From contig NZ_JAFBEO010000001.1 of assembly GCF_016908785.1 (NCBI RefSeq), forward strand, positions 310,001 through 374,000: DNA of 64,000 bases, given 5' to 3'. The notes under the pieces are model-generated. The model was not told where the DNA came from. It worked only from the letters and a program-made list of their open reading frames with translations, and ran no database searches. The translations under genes were made by a program, and so were the position numbers. Each line of letters opens with the position of its first letter. Within the stretch, counting starts at the first letter, position 1. This DNA comes from Weissella uvarum (GTDB lineage: Bacteria > Bacillota > Bacilli > Lactobacillales > Lactobacillaceae). Below, in pieces: positions 26,448-38,517 of the stretch.

Positions 26448-27635
26448 TTATTCAAAGCCGTCTGTTGTCATTGATGCTTCATAAATCTTAACCACATCAG
26501 CTGGTTGCAACTTAACATAAGCCTTTTGATCCAACTTATTCACATCAACTGCAGCCTGAGCCATTGCATCGAAATGTTCATCATTTTCAATCCCAACACC
26601 TGGCAAGGTTGTTGGAACACCTAAGTCCTTAATCCAATCGTATGTCTTTTGGATAGCAGTCTTAGCAACTTCCATATCATCATCACCAGTCAAATGCCAA
26701 ACATTACGTCCATATTGCGCAAACTTAGGTGCCGTTTCAGCGCTAAGCACATAATTCATCCAACGTGGCGTTAAAATACCAAGTCCAACGCCGTGGGTAA
26801 TGTCATAGTATGCTGACAACTCATGTTCAATTGGGTGAACGGTCCAAACATTTTCATTACCAACCCCGGTAATACCATTCAAAGCCATGGTAGCACCCCA
26901 CATCAAGTTAGCACGGGCATCATAGTTATCAGGTTCAGCCAAGGCAATTGGGGCCCACTTAATGACCGCACGCATAATACCTTCTTTGACCCCGTCTTGG
27001 ACATCCTTATTAGCCGCATTATCAAAGTATTGTTCAAACAAGTGCGACATAATATCAATTGAACCAGCTGCTGTTTGCCACTTTGACACTGAGTAAGCGA
27101 GTGTTGGATCCAAGAATGAAACGGCTGGTGAATTTGGTCCCTTTGATCCAAGCTTTTGATTTGTTTCTGGATTTGAAATTACTGAACCATAGTTCATTTC
27201 TGTTCCTGTGGCTGACAATGTCACAATATCCACAATTGGCAATTGATCAATGTCCATCCGAAGACTTGGCTTTAGAACCAAATCCCAAGGATCGCCAGCA
27301 TAGAACTTTGCTGAAGCAATCATCTTACTTGCATCGATTACTGAACCACCACCGACAGCAAGAATCACATCAACATCGTTGTCTACCGCTAACTTTTGAC
27401 CAGCCCGAACAGAATCAATCTTGGGATTGGGTGCAATCCCATCAAGTTCAATCACATCAAAATCAGCTAATTGTTTCATTACGCGATCATAAAGGCCACT
27501 CTTCTTAATTGAGCCACCACCATAAGTCAATAGGACACGCTTACCATAACGGGCCATGACGTCGGCTAATTCATGATCAATCCGGTTTTGGCCGAAATGC
27601 ACTTCCGTCTTATTTACAAAAGTAAAATCTTGCAT
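26448..27635 (-). CDS. Iron-containing alcohol dehydrogenase (YqhD/butanol dehydrogenase type)
   Basis: 395-residue group III dehydrogenase that reduces aldehydes with NAD(P)H. GGGSVIDASKMIA (about 96-108) binds the cofactor. The metal ligands fit DIMSHLFEQY and HPIEHELSAYYDITHG. Overall it resembles the bdh/yqhD branch rather than AdhE. The physiological aldehyde is unknown. GGAGG precedes the ATG; monocistronic behind the rpoC terminator. Confidence 0.9.
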   Translation of the reverse strand: MQDFTFVNKTEVHFGQNRIDHELADVMARYGKRVLLTYGGGSIKKSGLYDRVMKQLADFDVIELDGIAPNPKIDSVRAGQKLAVDNDVDVILAVGGGSVIDASKMIASAKFYAGDPWDLVLKPSLRMDIDQLPIVDIVTLSATGTEMNYGSVISNPETNQKLGSKGPNSPAVSFLDPTLAYSVSKWQTAAGSIDIMSHLFEQYFDNAANKDVQDGVKEGIMRAVIKWAPIALAEPDNYDARANLMWGATMALNGITGVGNENVWTVHPIEHELSAYYDITHGVGLGILTPRWMNYVLSAETAPKFAQYGRNVWHLTGDDDMEVAKTAIQKTYDWIKDLGVPTTLPGVGIENDEHFDAMAQAAVDVNKLDQKAYVKLQPADVVKIYEASMTTDGFE

Positions 27636-27715
27636 GTTATACCTCCAAAAATCCGTTGCTATTCATTAACAATTTGTAAGTATAATTATGGCACACTTGC
27701 TTACGTTTTTAAAGC

Positions 27716-27750
27716 AAAAAAGCCACTGATTTTAAAAATCAGTGGCTTTT
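27716..27750 (-). terminator. Intrinsic terminator of the rpoBC operon
   Basis: AAAAGCCACTGATTT stem with a very short loop and T-run on minus, just after the rpoC stop. Confidence 0.92.
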
Positions 27751-27758
27751 CTTATTAG

Positions 27759-30700
27759 TTATTCAACTGGATTTTCCATTGAATTAGCAATATCTGAAGT
27801 AGATGGAATACCTGAAGCGGCATCATCTGTTACAACTGGGTCAGCAACGACTTCTGGTTGGATTTCTTGGTATTCCTTCATACCAGTTCCAGCAGGAATC
27901 AACTTACCAATAATAACGTTTTCCTTCAAACCAATCAAAGGATCGTTCTTTCCACGAATAGCAGCATCCGTCAAGACACGAGTAGTCTCTTGGAACGATG
28001 CAGCAGACAAGAATGAATTTGTCTCCAATGAGGCCTTGGTAATTCCAAGCAAAACTGGACGACCAGTCGCTGGCAACTTACCATCAATTAATGGCTTTTC
28101 ATTGGCTTCACGGAATTCAGCAATATCCATCAAAGTACCTGGCAACAAGTCAGTGTCACCTGGATCCATAACACGGACCTTACGTAACATTTGACGGGCC
28201 ATAACTTCCACGTGCTTATCGCCGATTTCAACACCTTGCATACGGTAAACCTTTTGAACTTCGTCCACAAGGTAGTTTTCTGTTGCAAGTGTATCACGAA
28301 CTTCAATCATTTCCTTAGGGTCGGCTGAACCTTCGTTCAAAGTCTCACCACGATGGATATGATCTCCTTCAGCAACCTTCATCCGCGCCGTCATTGGCAA
28401 TGTGTAAGTCCGCGTATCAGTTTCGCCTTCAACCGTAACTTCCTTCGTCCGGTCAGCAGGGTTCTCTTCAATTGACTTCACTTCACCAGTAACTTCACTG
28501 ATAATCGCACGACCCTTAGGGTTACGTGCTTCAAAGATTTCTTGCACACGAGGAAGTCCTTGCGTGATATCGTTTCCGGCAACACCACCGGTGTGGAATG
28601 TACGCATTGTTAATTGCGTACCTGGCTCACCGATTGATTGAGCGGCAACAGTACCTGCGGCTTCACCAACTTCAACAACATCACCGGTAGCCATGTTACG
28701 ACCGTAGTCCTTCACACAGACACCGTGTTCAGTATTACAAGTAAAGGCTGAACGAATGTTAACCGTTGTGATACCAGCATCAAGAATTTGTTGGGCCTTA
28801 TCTTCATCAATCATTTCGTTGTGCGCAACAATGGTCTCACCAGTTTCTGGATTAATCACTGACTTTTGCGCGAAACGACCTAGAATACGATCGTACAATG
28901 GCTCAACAACTTCGTTTCCATTCATAATGGCTGAAACATCAAGTCCACGATCACTTCCACAGTCTTCTTCACGGATGATAACGTCTTGGGCCACGTCAAC
29001 CAAACGACGAGTCATATAACCTGAATCGGCCGTCTTCAAAGCCGTGTCGGTCATTCCCTTACGAGCACCGTGAGTTGAGAAGAACATCTCCAACACAGAA
29101 AGTCCTTCACGGAAGTTAGAAATGATTGGCAATTCCATGATACGTCCGTTAGGAGCGGCCATCAAACCACGCATACCAGCAAGTTGAGAGAAGTTAGAGA
29201 TGTTACCACGAGCTCCTGAGTCAGACATCATGAAGATGTTGTTATCAGGTTCAAAGTGCTCAATCAATTGCTCAGTAATATCATCCTTAGCCTTATTCCA
29301 AATTGCAATAACACGTTCATAACGCTCATCATCAGTAATCAAACCACGACGGAATTGCTTAGTAACTGTTGCAACTTGCTTATGAGCAGCTTCAACAATG
29401 GCTGGCTTTTCTTCCAATTCAGTAACGTCGGCCATTCCAACTGTCAAACCTGACTTAGTTGAAATATCATAACCAAGGTCCTTCATCCGGTCCAATAGCA
29501 ATGATGTTTCAGTTACCTTATAAACCTTATAAATTTGGGCGATAATATCAGAAAGGAAGCCCTTCTTAAATGGCGCCAAAATTTCAGTATTATTAAAGTA
29601 TTCCTTAATGTCTTGACCTTCGTCCAAGAAGAAACGATCATCAATCGCATCAAAATTACTTGAATCAGCTTCGTTCAAATATGGGAAGTCCTTTGGCAAG
29701 ATTTCGTTGAAGAACAACTTACCAACTGAAGTAACCATAATCTTTGAACGTTGATCATCAGTAAATGGCTTTTCCTTAGGGAATGATGATGTTTGAATAC
29801 CAACACGTGTGTGGTAGTGCACATAACCGTTTTGGAAAGCAGTCCGTGCTTCATCAACACTACTAAAGATCATACCTTCACCTTCACGTCCAGCTTCTTC
29901 GGTGGTTAGATAGTAGTTACCAATAACCATGTCCTGAGAAGGTGTAACGATTGGCTTTCCATCCTTAGGTGCCAAGATGTGACCAGCGGCAAGCATAAGC
30001 AAACGTGCTTCAGCTTGCGCTTCATCTGACAAAGGCACGTGGATGGCCATTTGGTCCCCGTCAAAGTCGGCGTTATAAGCTTCACAGACCAATGGGTGTA
30101 GACGCATCGCCTTACCTGAAACCAAGACTGGTTCAAAGGCTTGGATTCCAAGACGGTGCAACGTTGGGGCACGGTTCAATAGCACTGGGTGCTCCTTGAT
30201 AACAACCTCAACCACATCCATTACGTCATCATCGCGACGATCAATCTTACGCTTAGCGGCCTTAATGTTACCAGCCAAACCACGTTCAACCAATTCATGC
30301 ATGATGAATGGACGGAATAATTCAATTGCCATTGGTACTGGCAATCCCATTTGGTTCATCTTCAAGAATGGACCAACGTCAATAACTGAACGTCCAGAAT
30401 AATCAACACGCTTACCAAGCAAGTTTTGACGAAAACGTCCTTGCTTACCCTTCAACATGTGTGAAAGTGACTTCAATGGACGGTTACCAGGACCAGTAAC
30501 TGGACGGCCACGACGACCATTGTCGACAAGGGCGTCAGCAGCTTCTTGCAACATCCGCTTTTCGTTTTGCACGATGATACCAGGAGCATTCAATTCAAGC
30601 AAACGCTTCAAACGGTTGTTACGGTTAATCACACGACGGTACAAGTCATTCAAGTCAGATGTCGCGAAACGACCACCTTCAAGTTGCACCATTGGACGCA

Positions 30701-31412
30701 AATCAGGTGGGATAATTGGAATAACATCCATAATCATCCATTCAGGCTTGTTTCCAGAAGTCAAAAAGGCTTCCAAAATGTCCAAACGACGCACGGCACG
30801 GACACGCTTTTGGCCAGTTACTTCACGTAACTCAGCTTTAAGCTCTTTAACTTCAGCTTCAACATCAACGTGTGAAAGCAAAGTTTTAATCGCTTCAGCA
30901 CCCATACCAGCTTGGAATTCGTCGCCGTATTGTTGCTTCAATTCACGATATTCACGTTCTGAAATGATTTGCTTTTCAGTCAATGGTGTATCACCTGGAT
31001 CAGTGACAACGTATGATGCAAAGTAAATAATTTCTTCAAGTGAACGTGGTGACATATCCAAGACCAAGCCCATCCGTGATGGGATACCCTTGAAGTACCA
31101 AATATGTGATACTGGGGCAGCCAATTCAATGTGACCCATCCGTTCACGACGGACCTTAGAAGTGGTTACTTCAACACCACAACGATCACAGACAATTCCC
31201 TTATAACGAATTCGCTTATATTTACCACAAGCACATTCGTAATCTTTGGTAGGTCCGAAAATACGTTCATCAAAAAGCCCATCTTTTTCAGGCTTTAAGG
31301 TACGATAATTGATTGTCTCGGGCTTTTTTACTTCACCATAAGACCAGCTGCGAATTTTGTTGGGACTTGCCAACCCAATTTGCATGCTTTCAAACTTATT
31401 GACATCAATCAA
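27759..31412 (-). CDS. rpoC: DNA-directed RNA polymerase subunit beta'
   Basis: 1217 residues from TTG 31412: it reads (M)[15 protein letters not shown], matching the family start, and AAGGGG lies eight bases upstream. ATG 31475, 21 codons earlier, has no ribosome site. N-terminal zinc site CACGKYKR...CDRCG is complete. The catalytic loop is NADFDGDQM. The second zinc site has [14 protein letters not shown] and then Asp (codon 28707-28709) where the fourth Cys is expected. [19 protein letters not shown] is the trigger-loop region. Downstream of rpoB by 149 bases. Confidence 0.96.
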   Translation of the reverse strand: MIDVNKFESMQIGLASPNKIRSWSYGEVKKPETINYRTLKPEKDGLFDERIFGPTKDYECACGKYKRIRYKGIVCDRCGVEVTTSKVRRERMGHIELAAPVSHIWYFKGIPSRMGLVLDMSPRSLEEIIYFASYVVTDPGDTPLTEKQIISEREYRELKQQYGDEFQAGMGAEAIKTLLSHVDVEAEVKELKAELREVTGQKRVRAVRRLDILEAFLTSGNKPEWMIMDVIPIIPPDLRPMVQLEGGRFATSDLNDLYRRVINRNNRLKRLLELNAPGIIVQNEKRMLQEAADALVDNGRRGRPVTGPGNRPLKSLSHMLKGKQGRFRQNLLGKRVDYSGRSVIDVGPFLKMNQMGLPVPMAIELFRPFIMHELVERGLAGNIKAAKRKIDRRDDDVMDVVEVVIKEHPVLLNRAPTLHRLGIQAFEPVLVSGKAMRLHPLVCEAYNADFDGDQMAIHVPLSDEAQAEARLLMLAAGHILAPKDGKPIVTPSQDMVIGNYYLTTEEAGREGEGMIFSSVDEARTAFQNGYVHYHTRVGIQTSSFPKEKPFTDDQRSKIMVTSVGKLFFNEILPKDFPYLNEADSSNFDAIDDRFFLDEGQDIKEYFNNTEILAPFKKGFLSDIIAQIYKVYKVTETSLLLDRMKDLGYDISTKSGLTVGMADVTELEEKPAIVEAAHKQVATVTKQFRRGLITDDERYERVIAIWNKAKDDITEQLIEHFEPDNNIFMMSDSGARGNISNFSQLAGMRGLMAAPNGRIMELPIISNFREGLSVLEMFFSTHGARKGMTDTALKTADSGYMTRRLVDVAQDVIIREEDCGSDRGLDVSAIMNGNEVVEPLYDRILGRFAQKSVINPETGETIVAHNEMIDEDKAQQILDAGITTVNIRSAFTCNTEHGVCVKDYGRNMATGDVVEVGEAAGTVAAQSIGEPGTQLTMRTFHTGGVAGNDITQGLPRVQEIFEARNPKGRAIISEVTGEVKSIEENPADRTKEVTVEGETDTRTYTLPMTARMKVAEGDHIHRGETLNEGSADPKEMIEVRDTLATENYLVDEVQKVYRMQGVEIGDKHVEVMARQMLRKVRVMDPGDTDLLPGTLMDIAEFREANEKPLIDGKLPATGRPVLLGITKASLETNSFLSAASFQETTRVLTDAAIRGKNDPLIGLKENVIIGKLIPAGTGMKEYQEIQPEVVADPVVTDDAASGIPSTSDIANSMENPVE

Positions 31413-31507
31413 TGATTTGACCCCTTTCATAGGTTCGATAGCAATCCGGCCTAGTGAGACTAAACCTGCAGACATGAGAGCATCTCAAGTGATACCTTCA
31501 TGTCCAC

Positions 31508-31527
31508 AGGCTTAGTCTCCTAAGCCT
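31508..31527 (-). other. GNRA-loop hairpin in the rpoB-rpoC gap
   Basis: On minus, AGGCTTAG-GAGA-CTAAGCCT: a perfect eight-pair stem with a GAGA (GNRA-type) tetraloop and no T-run, so not a terminator. It lies about 95 bases before the rpoC start. Confidence 0.65.
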
Positions 31528-31561
31528 AGAAACATTAATTTTTATTCAGCACAGGTGTAGA

Positions 31562-34500
31562 TTAGTCTTCTTGATCCCCTGCGTTTGTAACGCCTTGGGC
31601 GTGATCAGCTGTTTCATCGGCAGTGTTAGCTGCGTCAGCATCAGCTGGCTTTGGCTTGTTGACATCAACGACAGCATCGTCGCCTTCTTCTTCATCCAAA
31701 TCACGTAAATCAATTTCGTCTTGATTTGCATCAAGCACCTTCATATCAAGACCAAGGGCTTGTAATTCCTTAACCAACACACGGAATGATTCAGGCACAC
31801 CTGGCTTTGGAATTTGTTCACCCTTAACAATCGCTTCGTATGTCTTCACACGACCAACCACATCATCTGACTTATAAGTCAAGATTTCTTGCAAGGTATG
31901 TGCGGCACCATAAGCTTCAAGGGCCCAAACTTCCATTTCACCGAAACGCTGTCCACCAAATTGTGCTTTACCACCAAGTGGTTGTTGCGTAACTAGTGAG
32001 TAAGGTCCGATTGAACGGGCGTGAATCTTATCGTCAACCATGTGCGCAAGCTTCATGTAGTGCATAACACCGACGGCAATCCGCTTATCAAATGGTTCAC
32101 CTGTCCGTCCATCATACAAAACTGTCTTTCCATCACCTGGCAATCCAGCTTCTTCAACCGCAGCCCAGATATCAGTATCGCGGGCCCCGTCAAAGACCGG
32201 TGACGCAACGTGAATACCTAATTCACGTGCAGCCATTCCCAAGTGCAATTCAAGAACTTGTCCAATATTCATACGAGATGGCACACCCATTGGTGACAAC
32301 ATAATGTCGACTTGCGTTCCATCTGGCAAGTAAGGCATGTCTTCAGAAGGTACTACCATTGAAACAGTACCCTTATTTCCGTGACGACCGGCCATCTTGT
32401 CACCAACTTGAATCTTACGACGTTGGGCGATGTAAACACGAACCATCATGTTAACACCTGGTGACAATTCATCACCATTCTCACGAGTGAAGATGCGGAC
32501 ATCTTGAACAACTCCGCCACCACCATGAGGCACACGCAATGAGGTATCACGTACTTCACGCGCCTTTTCACCAAAGATAGCATGCAACAAACGTTCTTCG
32601 GCTGATAGCTCAGTGACACCCTTTGGTGTTACTTTACCAACCAAAATATCGCCGTCTTCAACTTCAGCTCCGACACGAATAATTCCACGTTCATCCAAAT
32701 TGCGAAGTTGATCTTCACCAGTATTTGGAATTTCACGAGTAAATTCTTCAGGTCCAAGCTTTGTATCACGCGCCTCTGACTCATATTCTTCAATGTGAAT
32801 TGATGTATAAACATCATCACGAATCAAACGTTCATTAATAATGATGGCATCTTCGAAGTTATATCCTTGCCAAGTCATGAAGGCAACCAATGGGTTTTGA
32901 CCCAAAGCTAATTCACCTTGTTCCATTGATGGACCATCGGCAATTACTTCATCAGCATCAACCTTGTCCCCAACTGAAACAATTGGACGTTGGTTATAGT
33001 TCTTACCGGCATTTGAACGGCGGAACTTCATCAACTTGTACTTATCTAGTGAACCATCTTCACGACGAACACGGATTTCACGACCATCAACATATTCAAC
33101 GGTTCCAGGATATTCAGCAACAACCGCAACTCCAGCGTCATGCGCAGCCTTGTATTCAATTCCAGTACCAATTAATGGTGCATGTGGATTGATCAATGGC
33201 ACAGCTTGACGTTGCATGTTGGCTCCCATCAAGGCACGGTTAGAGTCATCGTTTTCCAAGAAAGGAATGGCAGCCGTGGCAACGGCAACCATTTGCTTAG
33301 GTGAAACGTCCATGTAGTCAACGTCTTCAATTGAAACTTCCATGTTTTCGTCCGCGTGACGAGCCAAAACAGTATCAGTCGCAAATGAACCGTCATCGTT
33401 CAAGACAGAGTTACCTTGAGCAACCACGAAGTTATCTTCTTCGTCAGCCATCAAGTAATCAATCTTATCAGTAACCTTATGCGTATCCCATGAAACACGA
33501 CGGTATGGTGTTTCGATGAATCCATAACGGTTAACTCGAGCGTATGTGGCCAATGAATTGATCAATCCGATGTTAGGACCTTCAGGTGTTTCAATTGGGT
33601 CCATACGACCATAATGCGTATAGTGCACGTCTCGCACTTCATATCCGGCACGATCACGAGTCAAACCACCAGGTCCAAGGGCTGACAAACGACGCTTGTT
33701 AGTCAATTCACCCAATGGATTAGTTTGGTCCATGAATTGTGACAATTGTGATGAACCAAAGAATTCCTTGGTTGCAGCCACAACAGGACGAATGTTAATC
33801 AATTGTTGTGGTGTCACTGTGTCAGGATCTTGAATTGACATCCGTTCACGGACAACACGTTCCATCCGGCTCAAACCAATTCGGAATGTGTTTTGTAGCA
33901 ATTCACCAACACGACGAACACGACGGTTACCCAAGTGATCAATATCGTCGGTTTGACCAATACCCATTTGCAAGTTCAAGAAGTAATTCATACCAGCAAT
34001 GATATCAGCAGGTTGCAAATCACGCACTGATTCGTCAAAGTGTCCGTTACCAATCATTGGTAGGACCTTTTCAGGATCATTTGGATCTTCAACCATGATG
34101 CGTTGGATCAACATAGGTTCAGTCACAACGGCATCATCTGATGGAATGTGTTCTTCCATCTTAAAGTCATCACGATCAAGGTATGGTGCCAAAACGCCCA
34201 TAACCTTCTTGTCGATCTTAGTACCCTTTTCAAACAAAACCTCACCAGTATCTGGATCAGCTAAGGTTTCACCAAGGGTTTGACCAATCAAACGTGACTT
34301 CAATGACAACTTTTTGTTCATCTTATAACGACCAACTGGCGCCAAATCATAGCGACGTGGGTCGAAGAAACGAGCTGTCAAAAGTGAACGTGAAGAATCT
34401 GCAGTCTTTGGTTCACCAGGACGTAGCCGCTCGTAGATGTCCTTTAGGGCCTCTTCAACACGTGAATCGTTAACATCCTTATGGACATCCTTGTCCAAAG

Positions 34501-35161
34501 TTAAGTTGATTGAGTCGTATTGGTCACCCAAAAGTTGCAAAATTTCAGAATCTGAACCAAAACCAAGAGCTCGTACCAATTCAGTCATTGGCAACTTACG
34601 AGTCCGGTCAATCCGGACGTAATCAAGTCCCTTCGCGTCAGTTTCGTATTCCAACCAAGCACCACGGCTTGGGATATAAGTCGCACCATAAATTGGGCGA
34701 CCATTCTTATCTGGTTCTTCGTTATAGTAAACCCCAGATGAACGAACCAATTGAGAAACAATAACACGCTCGGCACCATTAATAATGAAAGTTCCTTGCG
34801 GAGTCATTAATGGGAAATCACCAAAAAAGACATCTTGTGACTTAATCTCGCCACTTTCTTTATTAGTTAAGCGTAATGTTACATGCAATGGTGCTGAATA
34901 ATTCGCATCATGATTGCGCGCTTCTTCAACTGTGTACTTTGGCTCCATGAGCTTATAGTCCACAAATTCCAAAGACAACTTACCTTGGAAATCTTCGATT
35001 GGCAAAATGTCCGTAAACATTTCACGCAATCCTTCATCCAAGAACCAGTTGTATGAATCCGTTTGAATTTCAATCAAGTTAGGCAAATCAAGGACATCCT
35101 TAATTCGCGCATAACTACGACGAACACGGTGCTTACCGTATTTAACAAGCGTTCCTACCAA
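31562..35161 (-). CDS. rpoB: DNA-directed RNA polymerase subunit beta
   Basis: 1199 residues from TTG 35161, giving (M)[19 protein letters not shown], which aligns with the Bacillus start MTGQLVQYG. A GTG three codons upstream sits on top of the GAGG ribosome site and is unlikely. The rifampicin-region segment [14 protein letters not shown]...[13 protein letters not shown]-like sequence is present (reads [11 protein letters not shown] here). The C-terminus has an acidic Asp/Ala-rich tail after LDMKVLD. First gene of rpoBC. Confidence 0.96.
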   Translation of the reverse strand: MVGTLVKYGKHRVRRSYARIKDVLDLPNLIEIQTDSYNWFLDEGLREMFTDILPIEDFQGKLSLEFVDYKLMEPKYTVEEARNHDANYSAPLHVTLRLTNKESGEIKSQDVFFGDFPLMTPQGTFIINGAERVIVSQLVRSSGVYYNEEPDKNGRPIYGATYIPSRGAWLEYETDAKGLDYVRIDRTRKLPMTELVRALGFGSDSEILQLLGDQYDSINLTLDKDVHKDVNDSRVEEALKDIYERLRPGEPKTADSSRSLLTARFFDPRRYDLAPVGRYKMNKKLSLKSRLIGQTLGETLADPDTGEVLFEKGTKIDKKVMGVLAPYLDRDDFKMEEHIPSDDAVVTEPMLIQRIMVEDPNDPEKVLPMIGNGHFDESVRDLQPADIIAGMNYFLNLQMGIGQTDDIDHLGNRRVRRVGELLQNTFRIGLSRMERVVRERMSIQDPDTVTPQQLINIRPVVAATKEFFGSSQLSQFMDQTNPLGELTNKRRLSALGPGGLTRDRAGYEVRDVHYTHYGRMDPIETPEGPNIGLINSLATYARVNRYGFIETPYRRVSWDTHKVTDKIDYLMADEEDNFVVAQGNSVLNDDGSFATDTVLARHADENMEVSIEDVDYMDVSPKQMVAVATAAIPFLENDDSNRALMGANMQRQAVPLINPHAPLIGTGIEYKAAHDAGVAVVAEYPGTVEYVDGREIRVRREDGSLDKYKLMKFRRSNAGKNYNQRPIVSVGDKVDADEVIADGPSMEQGELALGQNPLVAFMTWQGYNFEDAIIINERLIRDDVYTSIHIEEYESEARDTKLGPEEFTREIPNTGEDQLRNLDERGIIRVGAEVEDGDILVGKVTPKGVTELSAEERLLHAIFGEKAREVRDTSLRVPHGGGGVVQDVRIFTRENGDELSPGVNMMVRVYIAQRRKIQVGDKMAGRHGNKGTVSMVVPSEDMPYLPDGTQVDIMLSPMGVPSRMNIGQVLELHLGMAARELGIHVASPVFDGARDTDIWAAVEEAGLPGDGKTVLYDGRTGEPFDKRIAVGVMHYMKLAHMVDDKIHARSIGPYSLVTQQPLGGKAQFGGQRFGEMEVWALEAYGAAHTLQEILTYKSDDVVGRVKTYEAIVKGEQIPKPGVPESFRVLVKELQALGLDMKVLDANQDEIDLRDLDEEEGDDAVVDVNKPKPADADAANTADETADHAQGVTNAGDQED

Positions 35162-35261
35162 GTTCTCCACCTCACTTTAATTTGGCTAATTGTGCTCAAG
35201 CATACCTTACAATTGTGTTACAAATCGCAGATTTGCTCCATAAAAACCTATTTTTAAGCGC

Positions 35262-35311
35262 AAAAAAGACCAAAGCATCTTCTTAATTTTTAAAAAAGTG
35301 CTCCCGTCTTT
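35262..35311 (-). promoter_or_regulatory. Terminator-like hairpin in the rpoB leader
   Basis: On minus AAAGAC-GGG-AGCA pairs with TGCT-TTG-GTCTTT (one mismatch, two G-T pairs) and is followed by TTTTTT. It lies about 100-150 bases before rpoB, in the position of an attenuator. A palindrome CAAATC-GCA-GATTTG (35221-35235) lies nearer the gene. The described Lacto-rpoB RNA motif of Lactobacillales maps to this kind of location, but I cannot confirm a match by eye. The remaining 35171-35430 is AT-rich. Confidence 0.55.
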
Positions 35312-35430
35312 CTATTCAGTCAGACGCTTGGGACAATATTTCCAAGCCATCCAGATTTTTATACACAATTAAAACTAGTTGTTATTATATATTAAAATAT
35401 AGGCAAATGCAAGATTTACCCTTAAACCGT

Positions 35431-37944
35431 CTAGGCTTCAACTGGCTCTTGCGTTGCTTTTTGCGCTTTTTCTTTAACCGTCAACGTAATTTCACCTTGT
35501 TTAGCACCGATGACAACTTGGTTTTCGGTCGTTACCTTACCTGATAAGAGTGCTTCAGAAAGTTTATCTTCCACCTTAGTTTGTAAGGCCCGGCGAATTG
35601 GTCGTGCACCATACTCAGCATCATAACCTTCATCAGCAATAAGATCGATGGCGGCTGGTGTTAGCTTAACATCAATGCCTTGTTGCCGAACGCGATCCAA
35701 CAAATCATCAGCCATCAACTTCACAACATCACGAATTTGTGGCTTCGTCAAGCTATGGAAGACGACCATTTCATCAATTCGATTGATAAATTCTGGTCGG
35801 AAAGTTTCCTTAACCGCTTCATCAATCATTGACTTCATCGCATCATAATCATCACTAGCTGAGGTTGCACCAAAGCCAACCTTCTTTTCATCACGAATTC
35901 GGGTTGCTCCCAAATTAGAAGTCATAATAATGATTGTGTTTCTAAAGTCGACCTTACGTCCCTTCGAATCGGTCAAGAATCCTTCATCGAAGACTTGCAA
36001 CATTAAGTTATAAATATCTGGGTGGGCCTTCTCGGCTTCGTCTAATAGCACGACTGAATATGGATGGCGCCGAACTTGTTCAGTTAATTGACCACCTTCA
36101 TCATAACCAACGTACCCTGGCGCAGAACCAACCAAACGGCTTGATGAGTATGCCTCACGGTACTCTGACATATCGACACGAATCATATTGTCACGCGAAC
36201 CAAACATCGCTTCTGCCAAAGTTTTAGCTAATTCTGTTTTTCCAGTTCCAGTTGGTCCAAGGAACATAAAGGTTCCAATCGGACGGTTTGGATCCTTCAA
36301 ACCAGAACGTGCTCGACGGATTGCCCGAGCAACAGCCGAAATCGCTTCATCTTGACCAACCACATGTTCATGCAAAACATCTTCCAAGTTAAGCAAACGG
36401 GTTTGTTCTGATTCTTCCATTTGAGTCAACGGAATTCCGGTTTGCTCAGCCACCACTTCATTCACATCGTGATCAGTAACCTTCAAATCATATTTCACTG
36501 GTTGATCAACGGGCGTTTGGTGCTTGGCCTGATAATCTTCAATAGCTTTACGCTGGTCAAGCTCACGTTGACGCAAACGAGCTGCCTCTTCAAAGTCCAA
36601 ATCACCAATAGCTTGTTCTTTGGTCTTTTGAATCTCATTCAACTCATCCTGTAATTGAGCCAAAGGTGTCTTATGTCCTGACTCTTCAATCCGCACCTTA
36701 GCAGCCGCTTCATCCATCATATCGATGGCCTTATCAGGTAAGAAACGATCACTAATATAACGATCAGAAAGATTTACCGCATTTTCAACCGCTTGGTCAG
36801 TAATCGCTACTTGATGAAATTCTTCATAGCGTGGCCGGAGCCCTTGCAAAATTTCAATTGATTGCGCAGCAGAAGGTTCCTCAACTTGTACCTTAGCAAA
36901 ACGACGCTCAAGGGCCGAGTCAGACTCAATGTACTTTTGGTACTCATCCAACGTCGTTGCTCCAATGGTTTGCAATTCGCCCCGAGCCAAGGCTGGCTTT
37001 AAGATATCCGAAGCGTCAATCGCACCATCAGCACCACCGGCACCAATCAAAGTATGCAACTCATCAATGAACAACACGACATTGCCATCTTGATGAACTT
37101 CTTCGATAATTTTCTTTACACGATCTTCAAACTCACCACGGAATTTAGTTCCCGCAACCAATGATCCCATATCTAGCATCATCAAGCGCTTATTAGCTAA
37201 GTCACTTGGCACTTCCTTAGCAACCATTCGTTGTGCTAATCCTTCAGCAATCGCCGTCTTACCAACCCCAGGTTCACCAATCAACACTGGATTGTTCTTG
37301 GTACGACGTGACAAAATCTGAATAACTCGCTTAATTTCATCATCTCGACCAATTACAGGATCCATCTTATTTTCACGAGCCTGTTGGGTCATATCACGAG
37401 CCAATGAATCCAACAAAGGCGTCCCTTCAACGGCTTCATCTTGCCCATTACCACGTGGATTACGCCCACCACGGGCATTTTTACGTTGGGCCTTAGCTGG
37501 GTTAACGCCCAACTTTGCCAAAATCATCCGACGTAGTTCACTGATATTTACCCCAAGTTCATTCAAAATGCGAGTTGCCAGAATTGATTCATCACTAATC
37601 AACGCCAACAAAATATGCTCAGTGCCAACGTGCTCTTGATTAAGTTCGTCAGCTTGCTTTTGCGCAGCCTTTAAAATTTCAGAAGCTTTTGGTGAATAAG
37701 GTAAATAACTTGTTGCATAATCACGATCCAAATTACCATAACCCGTAAAGAGTTCAATCTCATCGCGAACTGCTTCTTCAGTCACATCAACTTGCTGCAA
37801 AACTTTCGCTGCAACACCTTGCTTTTCCATCGTTAAGGCCAACAAAATGTGCTCGGTCCCAACGGCTTGATGCTTAAAATATTTAGCTTGTTCTTGTGCC
37901 ATTACCAAAACGGTCTTGGCACTTTCAGTAAATTCTTTTTCCAT
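35431..37944 (-). CDS. clpC: ATP-dependent Clp protease ATP-binding subunit ClpC
   Basis: 837-residue AAA+ unfoldase that feeds proteins to ClpP. Order: two Clp-N repeats (about 1-145), AAA-1 with GEPGVGKT, a UVR segment ([17 protein letters not shown]), AAA-2 with GPTGTGKT, and the D2-small domain. A Gly/Arg/Asn-rich linker ([14 protein letters not shown]) follows Clp-N. It starts exactly at the ctsR stop and is cotranscribed with it. The mcsA and mcsB adaptor genes found between ctsR and clpC in Bacillus are absent. Confidence 0.96.
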   Translation of the reverse strand: MEKEFTESAKTVLVMAQEQAKYFKHQAVGTEHILLALTMEKQGVAAKVLQQVDVTEEAVRDEIELFTGYGNLDRDYATSYLPYSPKASEILKAAQKQADELNQEHVGTEHILLALISDESILATRILNELGVNISELRRMILAKLGVNPAKAQRKNARGGRNPRGNGQDEAVEGTPLLDSLARDMTQQARENKMDPVIGRDDEIKRVIQILSRRTKNNPVLIGEPGVGKTAIAEGLAQRMVAKEVPSDLANKRLMMLDMGSLVAGTKFRGEFEDRVKKIIEEVHQDGNVVLFIDELHTLIGAGGADGAIDASDILKPALARGELQTIGATTLDEYQKYIESDSALERRFAKVQVEEPSAAQSIEILQGLRPRYEEFHQVAITDQAVENAVNLSDRYISDRFLPDKAIDMMDEAAAKVRIEESGHKTPLAQLQDELNEIQKTKEQAIGDLDFEEAARLRQRELDQRKAIEDYQAKHQTPVDQPVKYDLKVTDHDVNEVVAEQTGIPLTQMEESEQTRLLNLEDVLHEHVVGQDEAISAVARAIRRARSGLKDPNRPIGTFMFLGPTGTGKTELAKTLAEAMFGSRDNMIRVDMSEYREAYSSSRLVGSAPGYVGYDEGGQLTEQVRRHPYSVVLLDEAEKAHPDIYNLMLQVFDEGFLTDSKGRKVDFRNTIIIMTSNLGATRIRDEKKVGFGATSASDDYDAMKSMIDEAVKETFRPEFINRIDEMVVFHSLTKPQIRDVVKLMADDLLDRVRQQGIDVKLTPAAIDLIADEGYDAEYGARPIRRALQTKVEDKLSEALLSGKVTTENQVVIGAKQGEITLTVKEKAQKATQEPVEA

Positions 37945-38426
37945 TATGATTCACGCTCACTTTCAAATCGTAATCGATTTAGTAATTGCTTCAATAAACG
38001 TGCTCGTAACTGTTCTTGCCCATTTTTAGTAGGCAGAACCGCCAACGTTTCTTTACTTAATAACGTTTGTAGCAAACAACATTCATGCTGTGTTAATACC
38101 CCCGCTTGATTAAGTGAATCCAATACATCATTAGTCTGATTAACCGTCATAGCGTCTGGTAAATCTTGCAAAAGTGTTTCACAATACTGTGCATCAGGTC
38201 CAACCGCAACTTTAGCAATGCGAATATAGCCACTGCCACCGCGCTTAGATTCAACTAAATACCCATTTTGCAAACTAAACCGCGTCTTAATCACATAGTT
38301 AATCTGTGATGGTACCACATCAAAATGCGCCGCAATATCCGAACGCTTAATTTCAATTTGATTTTCATCCTGCATAATTGATTTTAAGTATTCTTCAATG
38401 CAGTCCGACATATTTTGCTCGGTCAT
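37944..38426 (-). CDS. ctsR: Transcriptional repressor CtsR
   Basis: 160-residue repressor of class III heat-shock genes (clp). Start is ATG 38426 (MTEQNMSDCIEEYLK), with AAGGAGG upstream; a longer in-frame ATG lies within the operator and is excluded. RSDIAAHFDVVPSQINYVIKTRF is the helix-turn-helix and SKRGGSGYIRIAK the conserved glycine-rich heat-sensing wing. Autoregulated, judging from two CtsR boxes in its promoter. Confidence 0.95.
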   Translation of the reverse strand: MTEQNMSDCIEEYLKSIMQDENQIEIKRSDIAAHFDVVPSQINYVIKTRFSLQNGYLVESKRGGSGYIRIAKVAVGPDAQYCETLLQDLPDAMTVNQTNDVLDSLNQAGVLTQHECCLLQTLLSKETLAVLPTKNGQEQLRARLLKQLLNRLRFESERES

Positions 38427-38437
38427 TTTGATGCCTC

Positions 38438-38454
38438 CTTGACTAATATTGACC
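38438..38454 (-). promoter_or_regulatory. CtsR operator, downstream box
   Basis: On minus GGTCAAT-ATT-AGTCAAG matches the direct-repeat consensus GGTCAAA-N3-GGTCAAA at five of seven positions or better per half. It overlaps the transcription start/ribosome-site zone. Confidence 0.7.
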
Positions 38455-38456
38455 TT

Positions 38457-38485
38457 ATTATAAGCATCCTTAAATCGAATGTCAA
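38457..38485 (-). promoter_or_regulatory. Consensus sigma-A promoter of ctsR-clpC
   Basis: TTGACA (38480-38485), a 17-base spacer and TATAAT (38457-38462): both hexamers are perfect. This fits a strong promoter held down by CtsR. Confidence 0.93.
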
Positions 38486-38496
38486 CATTAGTCAAA
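38480..38496 (-). promoter_or_regulatory. CtsR operator, upstream box
   Basis: On minus TTTGACT-AAT-GTTGACA is the reverse-orientation CtsR repeat (TTTGACC-N3-TTTGACC) and includes the -35 hexamer. Confidence 0.72.
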
Positions 38497-38517
38497 TCGA
38501 AGTCACCTTATCACAAC

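Noticed and set aside
27759-35170. Many long frames on the opposite strand of rpoB, rpoC and clpC
   Set aside because: They are shadows of highly biased coding sequence, lack ribosome sites and match no family.
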